DNA of 64,000 bases from the NCBI GenBank assembly GCA_016706225.1, contig JADJKB010000015.1, positions 1 to 64,000 of the forward strand, in the 5' to 3' direction. Each line of letters starts with the position of its first letter. Position 1 is the stretch's first letter. Below, one piece after another: positions 18,831 to 27,952 of this stretch. The notes under the pieces were generated by a model. That model was not told the origin of the DNA. It saw only the letters and a list, made by a program, of their open reading frames with translations, and did no database searches. A program made the position numbers and the translations under genes. The stretch comes from Myxococcales bacterium. Lineage in GTDB: Bacteria; Myxococcota_A; Polyangia; Polyangiales; Polyangiaceae.

Positions 18831-20009
18831 CTAGCTACCGGCCAAACTGAGCACCACGCCTGCTGCAATTCCGAGCAGGGCTGCGACCACCGCGATCAGC
18901 CAGAAAAGGCCTGACGAGCGCGTTCGGGGCAGCTCTGCTTCTTTCGGCACGACCTCAGTCGCAGCCGGCGTTCCTACCGACAGCTCGGTATCCCGATTGC
19001 CCAGGTCGAGCTCCAGCGGCGGTGGCGCGGTGGAAGCCACGTCGCGCGGGCGCTTCTGCGCCGTGGCGAGCACCGTCGCCAGCGCGGACGCCGACGGATA
19101 ACGGTCGTCGGGTTTCTTCGCCAGCGCGTGCATGACCACGGCGTCGAGGGCAGGGGTAATACCTGCGTGTGGCGCGCGCTCCGAGGGCGGTACGACGGCG
19201 TCGGTCAGGTGCGCCGTCATCACCGAGATCGGGTTCTTGCCGGCGAACGGCACCGACCCGGTCAAGAGCTCGTACAAGATGATCCCCGCAGCGTAGATGT
19301 CGCTGCGGAAATCGACGTCGTCCCCGCGAGCGGCCTCCGGCGCCATGTACTCGGGCGTGCCGAAGACCATGTTCTGTTGGGTCAGCGCCGTCAGGGATTG
19401 GCTGGCGTCGCCGCGCAGGACTTTGGCCAGGCCGAAGTCCAACACCCGGGCGGTCTCCAGCTGATCTTCCTCATCGCGTTCGATCACGACGTTGCCGGGT
19501 TTGAGATCGCGGTGCACCACACCTTGCGCGTGGGCTGCGTCGAGCGCGCAGCAGATCTGCCGCACGATCTCGGTGGCGCGAACTGCGTCGAAGCTCGAGG
19601 TCTTGACCAGCACGTCGAGGGGCGTGCCCTGCACGTGTTCGAGCGCCATGTACAGCAGGCCGTCCTCGGCCTCGCCAAAGTCGAGCAGCGGGACCAGATT
19701 CGGGCCGCGCAGCTGGCGGAGGATGCGGGCTTCGCGGTGAAAGCGCCGACTGATTTGATGATCTCGCGCGAGGTGCCGATGGATCACCTTCAGCGCGACG
19801 ATCTGGCCGACCAATACCGACGCGGACTCGCCGGTTGCGCGCGCCTCGACACACTCCGCGCGATACACGACGCCGCTTGCACCATCGCCCAGGGCGTTGC
19901 CGATGCGATACCGCCCGCCGATCACGGAGCCGGGAACCAGGGGCCCAGACAGGCCGGCTTCGGGTACACTCTCGGTCACCGGCGCCGCCTCATTGTGGGT
20001 TTCCCTCAC
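18831..20009 (-). CDS. tail-anchored Ser/Thr protein kinase
   Basis: 392 residues. Kinase domain at about 32-300 with GDGASGVVY loop, VALKVIH lysine, HRDLKPGN, DFGLAK, GTPEYMAPE and the DIYAAGIILYELLTG helix. A 70-residue linker ends in a C-terminal hydrophobic helix (FWLIAVVAALLGIAAGVVLSL), so it is anchored by its tail with almost nothing outside. That makes a cytoplasmic or partner-derived signal more likely than direct sensing. Its start overlaps the LysM gene's end by 20 bases. Confidence 0.9.
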   Translation of the reverse strand: MRETHNEAAPVTESVPEAGLSGPLVPGSVIGGRYRIGNALGDGASGVVYRAECVEARATGESASVLVGQIVALKVIHRHLARDHQISRRFHREARILRQLRGPNLVPLLDFGEAEDGLLYMALEHVQGTPLDVLVKTSSFDAVRATEIVRQICCALDAAHAQGVVHRDLKPGNVVIERDEEDQLETARVLDFGLAKVLRGDASQSLTALTQQNMVFGTPEYMAPEAARGDDVDFRSDIYAAGIILYELLTGSVPFAGKNPISVMTAHLTDAVVPPSERAPHAGITPALDAVVMHALAKKPDDRYPSASALATVLATAQKRPRDVASTAPPPLELDLGNRDTELSVGTPAATEVVPKEAELPRTRSSGLFWLIAVVAALLGIAAGVVLSLAGS

Positions 20010-20904
20010 AAGCTTCGATGAGCTTGGGGCTCAGCATCACCGGGTCGAGGGGTGTCACCGAGTCGAGCTTGCGCCACTCGGTGCACGAGGCCCGCGCGAG
20101 CCCCGGCGCGTCGAGCGCGGCGTAGGCTTCGAGCAGCTGCCGGTGCACACCGGCGAGCTGGTCCGTCGTGAGCTGCGTTTGGGTGGCCAGGAACCGATTG
20201 CCGCGGGCGATGGCGTCGACGTAACGGCCGCTCTTCACGTCTGCGGTCAGCGCCGGCAGCTCGGCCTGAACCTTGCGCTGTTTGTCCCGCGTCTCACCCG
20301 CGCTCTGACTGCAGAGGAGCGGGTTGCCCTCGACCACCGCCTTCTTGGCGTCCTCGGTCAGCGCGAGCTCGGTCAGTGGCACGAGCACCAGGTCACCTGG
20401 AATCAGCTTCTTCCCCTTGAGACCGTTGTAGTGGTCGAGGACCCAGGCCTTGTTGGGGTCGCCCATGTACTTCTGTGCGATGCTCACGATGCTGTCGGCG
20501 TTCGTGACCATCACCGGCAAGTTGTAGGGCACCACGATCTCGGCGCCATCGGCCGGGGGAAGCCAAGGGCTCGAACCGTTGGCCATGCTGATCACATCGG
20601 CGCGCTGCGCAGAGCCGAGGTAGGTCGTTGCCAGCTCTGCCCAGGTGTCTCCTTTCTTGATGCGGCGGTGCGCCAGCGCCGGCACTTCGAGGCGCATGCC
20701 CAGCACGATCGGCGCGCCGCCCCGGGCATCGAGACCGTTGGCGGCGACCAGCAACTTCTCGTGCTGGATCAGGCCGTAGTAGCGCTCGGCGATGGACGCG
20801 AGGGTGTCGCCCTTCTGCACCACGTGGGTGAACCCGCGAGCTTCGGTGCTCAGGCCCGACAGGGCAGCGGCGGTGAGTAGAACGAGGAGCTTGGAGCGGC
20901 GCAT
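19990..20904 (-). CDS. secreted LysM-repeat protein
   Basis: 304 residues with a signal peptide (cleavage near 22-24). Three LysM modules are visible: HVVQKGDTLASIAERYYG (about 27-75), RIKKGDTWAELATTYLG (about 80-127) and VTNADSIVSIAQKYMGD (about 133-180). LysM modules bind peptidoglycan GlcNAc. The C-terminal 120 residues are helical, without a catalytic motif, and include two Cys. It is sandwiched between kinase genes and overlaps one, so it may provide cell-wall sensing for the cytoplasmic kinase, but that link is inference from position. Confidence 0.87.
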   Translation of the reverse strand: MRRSKLLVLLTAAALSGLSTEARGFTHVVQKGDTLASIAERYYGLIQHEKLLVAANGLDARGGAPIVLGMRLEVPALAHRRIKKGDTWAELATTYLGSAQRADVISMANGSSPWLPPADGAEIVVPYNLPVMVTNADSIVSIAQKYMGDPNKAWVLDHYNGLKGKKLIPGDLVLVPLTELALTEDAKKAVVEGNPLLCSQSAGETRDKQRKVQAELPALTADVKSGRYVDAIARGNRFLATQTQLTTDQLAGVHRQLLEAYAALDAPGLARASCTEWRKLDSVTPLDPVMLSPKLIEACEGNPQ

Positions 20905-20946
20905 CCGGTCTGGTTCGGGAGCTTAACCCGGAGGTCCGAGCCGCGC

Positions 20947-22668
20947 TCAGGCCCCCGGCGCGTCGGGCACTTTGGCCGGTTCGAGGGCGCTCTCGAGCAG
21001 GCGTTCGAGCTCGGCGGCACTGCTCGGCCTGTCGTCCGGGCGCTTCGCGAGGCAGGCCAAGACCGCACGCTCCAGCCGCTCGGGCAGATCGAGATCGGGT
21101 CTCTGAGCCGAGAGCGGCTCCGGGTCTTGCCGCTGATGCAAGGTCAACAGATCACGGCGATGCGCCACCCTGAAGGGCAGGCTCCCGGACAAGGCCTCGT
21201 ACATCACGACACCGACGGAGTAGAGGTCGGCGCGTCCGTCGAGCTCCGCGCCCACACACTGTTCGGGCGACATGTACTCCGGTGTCCCCAGGGTGAAACC
21301 CTGCTGCGTGATGGACTCGGCCTGAGCCAGCTTGCTCATGCCAAAGTCGAGGAGCTTCACGTCGCCATCGTCACACAGGAAGATGTTTCCGGGTTTCATG
21401 TCTCGATGCACGATCCCGAAGGTGTGCGCGGCGTGGAGCGCGCGGCAGACCTTGCTGAACACGTCCACTGCCTCTTCCGGATTCAGCGGGCCGATGGATT
21501 TGACCCGGCGCGCCAGGGTCATGCCGTGCAGCAACTCCATGACCACGTAGATGGAGCCGTCTGGCATCTGATCGAGGTCCAGCACCTTGACGATGTTCGG
21601 ATGCTCTACGAACACTTGAACGCGGGCCTCCCGGCGCAGGCGAGCCACCTCGCCGGCGTCTTCCGCCGCGGCACCCCGCAGCACCTTGACTGCGACGTGC
21701 GAGCCGATGGTCAGGTGTTCGGCGGCGTAGACCGTCCCGATGCCACCGACGGCGATGCGCTGCCGGATGCGGTATTTCCCGCCCAGCACGACGCCGACCA
21801 GATCGCCGGGTGTGGTGCCGAACGCACCCTTCAGCTCGAGCCCGCGCTCGAGGGCCGAGATGCGGTGTTTCTCCAGCACGCGCGCGGCGTGTTCGTTGGC
21901 CACACGGTGCTGCAACAGACCGACCAGCACACCCAGTCCCCCGCCCACGACGCCGGCGATGCCTGCGGCCAGAGCACTCCCCGAGAGCGCCACACTGCCC
22001 GCCGAGAGGGTTGCGCCCAAGCCCGCGGCAAGCGGCACGTTTCGCCTGCGGGCGATCGGCTGCCAGGTCACGACGTAACTGCAGCTCGCGTCACCTCGCG
22101 CCAAGCAGGACACATGCGCAATGTCGGCATCCGGGCGGCCCCACAGTCGAGGCAGCGCAGCCAGCTCGGAGCGGCGGAGGGTACACAGAAGGGCGTCGCG
22201 CTCCTCTTCGCTGCCGTCTTCCCGAGGGCGATAGCTGATCGCTGCGCGGCCGCCGCTGGCGCGATCGAGCGTGAAGGTCCCCACGCGAGTCGACTCGCCG
22301 GCGTGGGCGCAGAAGTACTCGTAGGCCTCTGGCAACGTGGAGGCGACTCGCAGCATGCGCACGTAGCCGCCGAGCGCCTGGGGATGAGTCGCCCATTGTC
22401 CGCGCTTCTCGAGGGCGGGCTCCCCGAGGGCGCTGCCGAGCGCCGCGAGCGCACGGGTGGTGGCGGCGACGGACAGCCAAGCGCTGTCGTCATCCAGGCT
22501 TTGCTCGGTGAGCCCGAGGCCGAGCACGAGCTGCTGGCAGGCGTCGTCGCCCTTCTCGGAGCGGAGACGCAGGAAATAGGGACGCAAGAGCGTCGCCCGA
22601 AGCTCCTCTTTGCCCCCGCCCGGAGGCGGCAGGCTTCCGAAGGACTTGCCGCTCCGGTCCTCGGACAT
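20947..22668 (-). CDS. V4R-like domain fused to membrane Ser/Thr kinase
   Basis: 573 residues. The N-terminal ~205 residues end in HVSCLARGDASCSYVV, the Cys-x-x-Gly-Asp-x-x-Cys pattern seen in V4R/heme-NO-type ligand-binding domains, which bind small hydrophobic ligands or metals. A hydrophobic stretch at about 210-250 could be one or two membrane helices. A complete kinase domain follows: VGGIGTVY loop, VAVKVLR, HRDMKPGN, DFGMSK, GTPEYMSPEQ. A sensor domain N-terminal to the kinase is the reverse of the usual bacterial order. It faces the VWA gene across about 140 bases that must hold both promoters. Confidence 0.85.
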   Translation of the reverse strand: MSEDRSGKSFGSLPPPGGGKEELRATLLRPYFLRLRSEKGDDACQQLVLGLGLTEQSLDDDSAWLSVAATTRALAALGSALGEPALEKRGQWATHPQALGGYVRMLRVASTLPEAYEYFCAHAGESTRVGTFTLDRASGGRAAISYRPREDGSEEERDALLCTLRRSELAALPRLWGRPDADIAHVSCLARGDASCSYVVTWQPIARRRNVPLAAGLGATLSAGSVALSGSALAAGIAGVVGGGLGVLVGLLQHRVANEHAARVLEKHRISALERGLELKGAFGTTPGDLVGVVLGGKYRIRQRIAVGGIGTVYAAEHLTIGSHVAVKVLRGAAAEDAGEVARLRREARVQVFVEHPNIVKVLDLDQMPDGSIYVVMELLHGMTLARRVKSIGPLNPEEAVDVFSKVCRALHAAHTFGIVHRDMKPGNIFLCDDGDVKLLDFGMSKLAQAESITQQGFTLGTPEYMSPEQCVGAELDGRADLYSVGVVMYEALSGSLPFRVAHRRDLLTLHQRQDPEPLSAQRPDLDLPERLERAVLACLAKRPDDRPSSAAELERLLESALEPAKVPDAPGA

Positions 22669-22806
22669 CGGCCCGAGTGTATCAGCAGCTTTTTCAGGGC
22701 ATTGTCCGGGAAGAGCGCCGGAGCCCGAGCCCGCTGAAACTTTTGGCCGCCTCGGACGTCGGTAGCTGTCACGCGGCTGCCCTCTCGGGCGCCTGGAGGG
22801 TTGTCG

Positions 22807-24270
22807 ATGAGACTGAAGACGGTCGGTGTTTTGGCGGCGCTCGGGATGCTCGGGACCAGCGCCAGTGTTTGGTCATTCACTGCCCAGGCGGCGCGCAGCC
22901 CCAAGGTCTCTCCGGAGATCACGCTGACCACGCCGCCGCCGGCGGTGGCCGTCGAAGCGAGCTTCCGCGCCGAGGGCCTCCTGACCCTCGAGGCACGCCT
23001 TGGGCAAGCGAAGGTCCGCGCCGACGCGCCGGGTGAGGCCCTGCTCTTGGCCTCGGTCGGCGCAAAGAGCGACGCAGGCGCAGCCGCCGCACCGTTGAAC
23101 CTAGCCGTCGTGATCGATCGCTCGGGCTCGATGAAGGGCAAACGCTTGAAGAACGCCCTCGATGCCGCGCGCGCAATGGTGCGCCGGCTGCGTGATGGTG
23201 ACGTGCTGAGTGTCGTGGCCTACGCCGCTACCACCGAGACCATCGTGCCTTCGACCAGCATCGACAGCGCGAGCCGTGAGCGCGCGCTCCAGGCGATCGA
23301 TGGCATCCGGGCCAATGGTGAGACGTGCATCTCGTGTGGCATCGACGCCGCCATGGCGGCGCTGCGTGCTCGAAGCGGCATGCTGATGCGGATCTTGCTC
23401 TTGTCGGACGGAGAAGCCACCAGCGGCGTGCGCGACATCGAAGGGTTTCGCCGCATCGCCGGCAATGCCCGCAGCATGAACTGCGCGATTAGCTCCATCG
23501 GGGTCGACACCGAATACAACGAACGCGTGCTGGCTGCGCTCGCCCTCGACTCGAACGGGCAGCACTACTTCGCGGAGACCGCGAATGAGCTCCAGCGTGC
23601 GTTCGACCGCGAGCTCGCGTCTCTGGTGAAGACCGTGGCGCGCGACGCGGAGATCGAGCTGAAGCTCGCCCCGGGTGTGGAGGTCGAGAAGGTCTTCGAC
23701 CGCAGCTTCCGCCAGGACGGCAACCGGGTGTTCGTCTCGATGGGTGCTTTTTCCCAGGGTGAAAACAAGACCTTGCTCGTGAAGTTGCGCCTGCCGAAGG
23801 GCCCCGAGGGCGAAATCCGCGTGGCGGACGTGGCGCTGAAATCTCTCGACTCGGCCACAGGCAGTCGCCTCGAGTCGTCGGGCCAGCTCTCGGCGACCCG
23901 CACCCTCGCCAGCATCGACCCGAACCTGGATCCCGCCGTCTCGGCGCGGCTCAATCGCACAGGCACCGCTGACGCGATCGAAGCAGCCAACCAGCTCTTC
24001 AACTCCGGCGACGCCGAGGGCGCGCGCAAACGCTTGCAACAGAAGATCGACGAGGTCGACCGCGCCAAGAAGACCGCGGAGGCGCAGGGGGCTCGAGGAG
24101 GTGCAGTGAGCGGCGACTTCAAACGTCAAGCCGAGGAGCTGAACAAAGCGGACGAGCGCCTCGAGAAGGCGCCCGCCGCCGCCAAACCGGGGCAAGCGCC
24201 CAGTGACACTCAGGCTGGCAAGAGCGGAGTTCGGCGCAACATGGAGATGGCGAACCCGTTCCGGCTCTGA
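22807..24270 (+). CDS. secreted von Willebrand A protein (YfbK-like)
   Basis: 487 residues from ATG 22807, which has GGAGGG six bases upstream; an in-frame TTG at 22801 is less likely. A signal peptide (about 1-30) is followed by a VWA domain at about 105-280 with the MIDAS motif DRSGSM, the T in TSGV and the ILLLSDGEAT strand. A beta-sandwich domain (VEVEKVFDRSFRQDGN; GENKTLLVKLRLP) and a charged C-terminal coiled region follow, as in YfbK-type proteins. The long charged tail may bind a partner. Function unknown; probably a metal-dependent adhesion or complex-assembly factor. Confidence 0.82.
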   Translation: MRLKTVGVLAALGMLGTSASVWSFTAQAARSPKVSPEITLTTPPPAVAVEASFRAEGLLTLEARLGQAKVRADAPGEALLLASVGAKSDAGAAAAPLNLAVVIDRSGSMKGKRLKNALDAARAMVRRLRDGDVLSVVAYAATTETIVPSTSIDSASRERALQAIDGIRANGETCISCGIDAAMAALRARSGMLMRILLLSDGEATSGVRDIEGFRRIAGNARSMNCAISSIGVDTEYNERVLAALALDSNGQHYFAETANELQRAFDRELASLVKTVARDAEIELKLAPGVEVEKVFDRSFRQDGNRVFVSMGAFSQGENKTLLVKLRLPKGPEGEIRVADVALKSLDSATGSRLESSGQLSATRTLASIDPNLDPAVSARLNRTGTADAIEAANQLFNSGDAEGARKRLQQKIDEVDRAKKTAEAQGARGGAVSGDFKRQAEELNKADERLEKAPAAAKPGQAPSDTQAGKSGVRRNMEMANPFRL

Positions 24271-24279
24271 GCCACGACG

Positions 24280-24819
24280 TCAGTTGCTCCGCGGGAGCAC
24301 CGCGCCCGTGGCCTTCTCGAGCGGGACGAGCACTCGGTCGAGCGTGGGGAAGCGCACCGCGAACAGGATCCAGGAGACCACGAAGAAGGGCAGGAAGAAC
24401 TGCGGTGGGTGTCCTTGGAATCCGAGGACGAAACCAAACAGCGCCACGGACTCGCTGAGCGCGCAGCCCAGGATGAGCCCAGTCTGATATGCCATGAAGG
24501 CGGCTTTCTCCGCGGCCTTGGCATTGGCAAAGACACGCCGCTTCGGTGCGTCGCGATCCGGGATGATGCTCGAAGCGTTCGGATCCGCCGCTTCCGCCAG
24601 CTCGAGCTTGTTCTGAGCGAGCGCGTTCCGCTGCTGGTGCGCCGGAAGAATGACGCTGACCGCGGCGACGACCAGCGCGACGAAGCCGAGCGCCGGAGGC
24701 ATGAGCGGTATCGGATTGGTCTCCGGGTTCTTCACCGTGAAGACGATGAACAGGAACACGACCGTGGAGAACAACATGGCCGCCCAGAGAATGCGGGGTG
24801 TCATCAAGCGCTGTTGCAT
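24280..24819 (-). CDS. four-helix membrane protein of unknown function
   Basis: 179 residues with four predicted membrane helices: ILWAAMLFSTVVFLFIVF, PALGFVALVVAAVSVIL, TGLILGCALSESVALFGFVLG and FFLPFFVVSWILFAV. A charged loop of about 45 residues between helices 2 and 3 faces one side. The pattern of two helix pairs with an acidic residue in helix 3 (SESVALFG) is shared by many small uncharacterised membrane proteins. The start is six bases after the stop of the glycosyltransferase gene, so they are probably co-transcribed. Confidence 0.6.
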   Translation of the reverse strand: MQQRLMTPRILWAAMLFSTVVFLFIVFTVKNPETNPIPLMPPALGFVALVVAAVSVILPAHQQRNALAQNKLELAEAADPNASSIIPDRDAPKRRVFANAKAAEKAAFMAYQTGLILGCALSESVALFGFVLGFQGHPPQFFLPFFVVSWILFAVRFPTLDRVLVPLEKATGAVLPRSN

Positions 24820-24825
24820 CGTCGG

Positions 24826-26247
24826 CTAGGGTACTCCGGAAGCCCCGCTTCGTTCCGCCTGGTTCGCCGATTCATCCGTCGATCTCAGCGCGGCCGCCGC
24901 CAGGATGCATAAAATCGGCGTCACAACCAGGTGGTAGCGGTCGTCGCCGAAAAACACTGCGTGGGTGAGCGTCGTCGCGCCGAGGAGCGCGAGCAGATAA
25001 CGCCCGACGGGTCCCTGCAGCGGGCGGCCGGCGAGCGGAAGACAAGCCGCGAGCGGCAGCAGCGTGGGTAGCCAGAAGAACGGATGCCTCAGATCTGCGA
25101 AGGCGTAGACGGTGGCGGCGACGACCCCGGCCAGCAGACTCCATTGCGATACCGTCAGCGCGCGCTCACGGCGCTCGCGGCCAACCCACGACACCACCGA
25201 GAGGGCGGCGGCCACCAGCAACAGCCGATGGAAGAAGGTCAGGAGCGCCCGCCCCGCGACGCGGCGACTCTCGGGCCACGAACCGGGATCGGCCTCCCTC
25301 AGATACTCGATGGCAAACGACTCGTGATCGAAGGTGTGCCCCAGCTTCTTCGGAATCAACGCCAGCCAGCGCCGTGGGTTCTCTTGGATCTTCGCGCGCC
25401 CCACCGCGGCCCAACAGCGATCTTGTTGAACCTGACCCGTCACGATGGGGCAGCCGTCGGACGCGCGCAGGGTGTCGAAGCGGCCGGTGTCGCTGATGGC
25501 GCCGATGGCGAGGTTCCAGCCGCCATTGGTCGAGACCAGCGCGCAGCCATCCATCACGCGACAGTTGCGCACGGTCCACGGCGCGACGACACACAGCGCA
25601 ATCGCGCTGGCGAGCGCGCCGCGGGCTAGCGCCTTCCACCACGGGCGCGGTCCCATCACGGCGACCAAGGGTGCTGCCAGCAGCGTGGACGGCCGGACCA
25701 GCGCCGCGAGACCCAGGATCACACCCGCCAGCACGGCGCCGAGCCAGCGCGGACCGAAACGGGCGGCGGCGAGCGCGGCCCCGACGATCAGCAGCGCAGC
25801 CAGCGGCTCGGTCATGACGACCGCGGAATAAGCGATCAGACCGGGGTGCAGCGCAACCAGCGTGGCGGCGATCCGCGCGCGGTTTTCACCCAGGTGGTAG
25901 CGCGCTAGCCGGTGCACGAGCACGACGGTGAGGGTGCCGAGCAGTGCGTTGACGACCGGGGCGACCAGGATGCCGCTGCCGAACAGTTTGTAGACGAGAC
26001 CCAGCAGTCCCGAGAGTCCGACCGGGTAGTGGCACCACGGCTTCCAGACCGTGTGCCCCGCCATGAGCACGTCCTCGGAGTACCCGAGACCTGCGGCGAT
26101 GCGCGTCGCGCCGAAGTGATAGTAGTGGCCGTCCCAGACCGGCTCGCGCGCCCAGGCCACGGCGACGAACAGCCGGGGCAAGAGCGCGACCAGGCCCACC
26201 GCCAGCGTGAACGCGAGATCACCCTTCTCGGGTCGGTCAGCCCGCAT
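24826..26247 (-). CDS. GT39/ArnT-like membrane glycosyltransferase
   Basis: 473 residues, about eleven membrane helices. The first extracytoplasmic loop contains WDGHYYHFGATRIAAGLGYS, like the Asp-containing catalytic loop of polyprenyl-phosphate-dependent GT39/GT83 (ArnT, PMT) enzymes. A later loop (MTEPLAALL) and a periplasmic Cys-containing loop (CALVSTNGGWNLAIGA) also fit this group. It probably transfers a sugar from a lipid carrier to an envelope acceptor. Substrate unknown. It lies 21 bases after the MinD-like gene on the same strand. Confidence 0.75.
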   Translation of the reverse strand: MRADRPEKGDLAFTLAVGLVALLPRLFVAVAWAREPVWDGHYYHFGATRIAAGLGYSEDVLMAGHTVWKPWCHYPVGLSGLLGLVYKLFGSGILVAPVVNALLGTLTVVLVHRLARYHLGENRARIAATLVALHPGLIAYSAVVMTEPLAALLIVGAALAAARFGPRWLGAVLAGVILGLAALVRPSTLLAAPLVAVMGPRPWWKALARGALASAIALCVVAPWTVRNCRVMDGCALVSTNGGWNLAIGAISDTGRFDTLRASDGCPIVTGQVQQDRCWAAVGRAKIQENPRRWLALIPKKLGHTFDHESFAIEYLREADPGSWPESRRVAGRALLTFFHRLLLVAAALSVVSWVGRERRERALTVSQWSLLAGVVAATVYAFADLRHPFFWLPTLLPLAACLPLAGRPLQGPVGRYLLALLGATTLTHAVFFGDDRYHLVVTPILCILAAAALRSTDESANQAERSGASGVP

Positions 26248-26268
26248 GACTCGAATGCCCGAACGCGC

Positions 26269-27858
26269 TCAGGCGTTCGTCTCTCCACCACTCGAGGTCC
26301 GCCACTGGCGCACGCGGCGCAGATACGTGCGGCACACTTGTGCGGGGTCGAGCTTCAAGTATTTGGCCACCTGTTGCACGAAGCCGCGGGTGTAGACCAG
26401 CGCCGGAAGCTCTCCGAAGTCTTCGGCTTCGATGGCCCTGAGATGAGAAGCGCTGATCTTGGTGTGATCGGCGATCTCTTCGATCTCCACGCCCTGGGAC
26501 TCTCTGACCTTGGCGATGAGCGGACCGGTGAACTCGGTCTCGGCGTTGATCTCGCGACTGAGCTCCTGACGCAACATGGCCCGCTCGGCCTCGAGTGCGG
26601 TGTCAGTGGCGGCCGGTCGCTCGAGCTTGGCTTCGTTCACGTCCGGGAAGACCGACAGGTCGTAGGCGCGCCTGCGATTTGCGTCGAGCAGGGTGTCGTG
26701 CGCTTCCTCGATGCGGCCCTGCTCGGCCCGCAGTGCCGACTCGTTGAGCAACGAGGTGAGGGGCAAGCTGCCCGGCTGATACACGTCCCGCTGGCGCTTG
26801 TAGGCGCGCCGGACCTCCTCGTCGGTCGCGCCCCGGTGGGTCCACAAAACGTCGTACAAACTGGGTTCCCGGGCGACGAGGGGGATGGGCGCCGGATACT
26901 TCGCCTCGCCGCGCGTGGTCGCAACGGCCAGAACTCGTCGCGCGATGCGCTCGATGTTGCGGGCGCTCTTGCTGGTCGGGCTGTCGATGAGCAACGGCCG
27001 ACTCCGCACCACCGACAGCCACACCCCGTCGTCTTGCTCGATGTGGCCGACGTAGTCGAAATGCACGCCCAGATACCGCTCGGCCATGTCACACATGGTC
27101 TGCCCGAGATCCGAGTCCGAGCGCAGGCGCACACCGTTGACCGCGAGCCTCAAGTTGAGCTTCGCGAGCTCACTCGCGGCGAGCTCGCCCACCGCGACGT
27201 CATAACGAGCGATGGTCCGCACTAGATCTTGTGGGGCCGGCAGCGGCGGTAGCTCCGACTGAGCGCGCTCGACCAACCGCATCTTGAAGCGGTCCTTGAT
27301 CAAGGTGCGGCGGATCTGGCGCTGAAAGAGCGCGCGCGCAAAACGATAGGTCGCCTCGACGCTCGGAGGCTCGGGTGTCGTCACACACAAGCCGGTGTCC
27401 GCGCTCAAGAAGAGATCGAGGGTTGCAGGTCCCGTACCGGCTCCCAGGTCGAGCAGCACGTAGTCCACGTCCAGGTGCCGCAGGCGTCGGGCCCAGCGCG
27501 GCTTGCGCCCCGGCCGGATGGGCACCGTCGAGCCCGGAGTGTAGAGCTGCGGCAAGAGCAACAGCCCCGGCACCGGCGTGGGCACGGGAGTCAGGTCGTC
27601 TTCGTGCGCATCTTCCCGAGCGCCGGCGGAGCCGAGCGGGACGTCGACGCCGAGCAGGGTGTGGAGCTCCGCGCCCGAAGGGTCGGCATCCACCAGCATC
27701 ACCGAGCGCCCCAGCTGGGCCAGGTAGACCGCGAGGTTCACGGCGAGCGTGCTCTTCCCGACACCGCCTCGCCCCCCGCCGACCGCGATCACGTGGCGCA
27801 CGTTGCGCGGCGGCGGCAAGCTGGGGGGGATGCTGTCGGGCGGGAAGGATTCCGCCAT
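26269..27858 (-). CDS. MinD-like ATPase fused to J-like and RodZ-type HTH domains
   Basis: 529 residues. Residues 22-310 are a ParA/MinD-family ATPase: deviant Walker A GGRGGVGKST at 28-37, VDADPSGAELH at 56-66 and LLDLGAGTG near 135-143. Residues about 332-403 read like a J-domain (SLYDVLWTHRGATDEEVRRAY, later NRRRAYDLSVFPD), but the HPD triad is absent, so Hsp70 stimulation is unlikely. Residues about 444-512 form a RodZ-type HTH (ISASHLRAIEAEDFGELPA, VYTRGFVQQVAKYLKLD). This is a positioning ATPase joined to a cytoskeleton-type module, with no membrane segment. It faces the DsbA lipoprotein gene and precedes the glycosyltransferase. Confidence 0.85.
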   Translation of the reverse strand: MAESFPPDSIPPSLPPPRNVRHVIAVGGGRGGVGKSTLAVNLAVYLAQLGRSVMLVDADPSGAELHTLLGVDVPLGSAGAREDAHEDDLTPVPTPVPGLLLLPQLYTPGSTVPIRPGRKPRWARRLRHLDVDYVLLDLGAGTGPATLDLFLSADTGLCVTTPEPPSVEATYRFARALFQRQIRRTLIKDRFKMRLVERAQSELPPLPAPQDLVRTIARYDVAVGELAASELAKLNLRLAVNGVRLRSDSDLGQTMCDMAERYLGVHFDYVGHIEQDDGVWLSVVRSRPLLIDSPTSKSARNIERIARRVLAVATTRGEAKYPAPIPLVAREPSLYDVLWTHRGATDEEVRRAYKRQRDVYQPGSLPLTSLLNESALRAEQGRIEEAHDTLLDANRRRAYDLSVFPDVNEAKLERPAATDTALEAERAMLRQELSREINAETEFTGPLIAKVRESQGVEIEEIADHTKISASHLRAIEAEDFGELPALVYTRGFVQQVAKYLKLDPAQVCRTYLRRVRQWRTSSGGETNA

Positions 27859-27952
27859 GGCCGGGATCTACCTCAGTTTGGCCCGGTTGCGGCGATCTCG
27901 CGCTGAAGTCGAGCCTAGAGCCGGCCCCGGACCGATGATATAGCCCCCCGCG

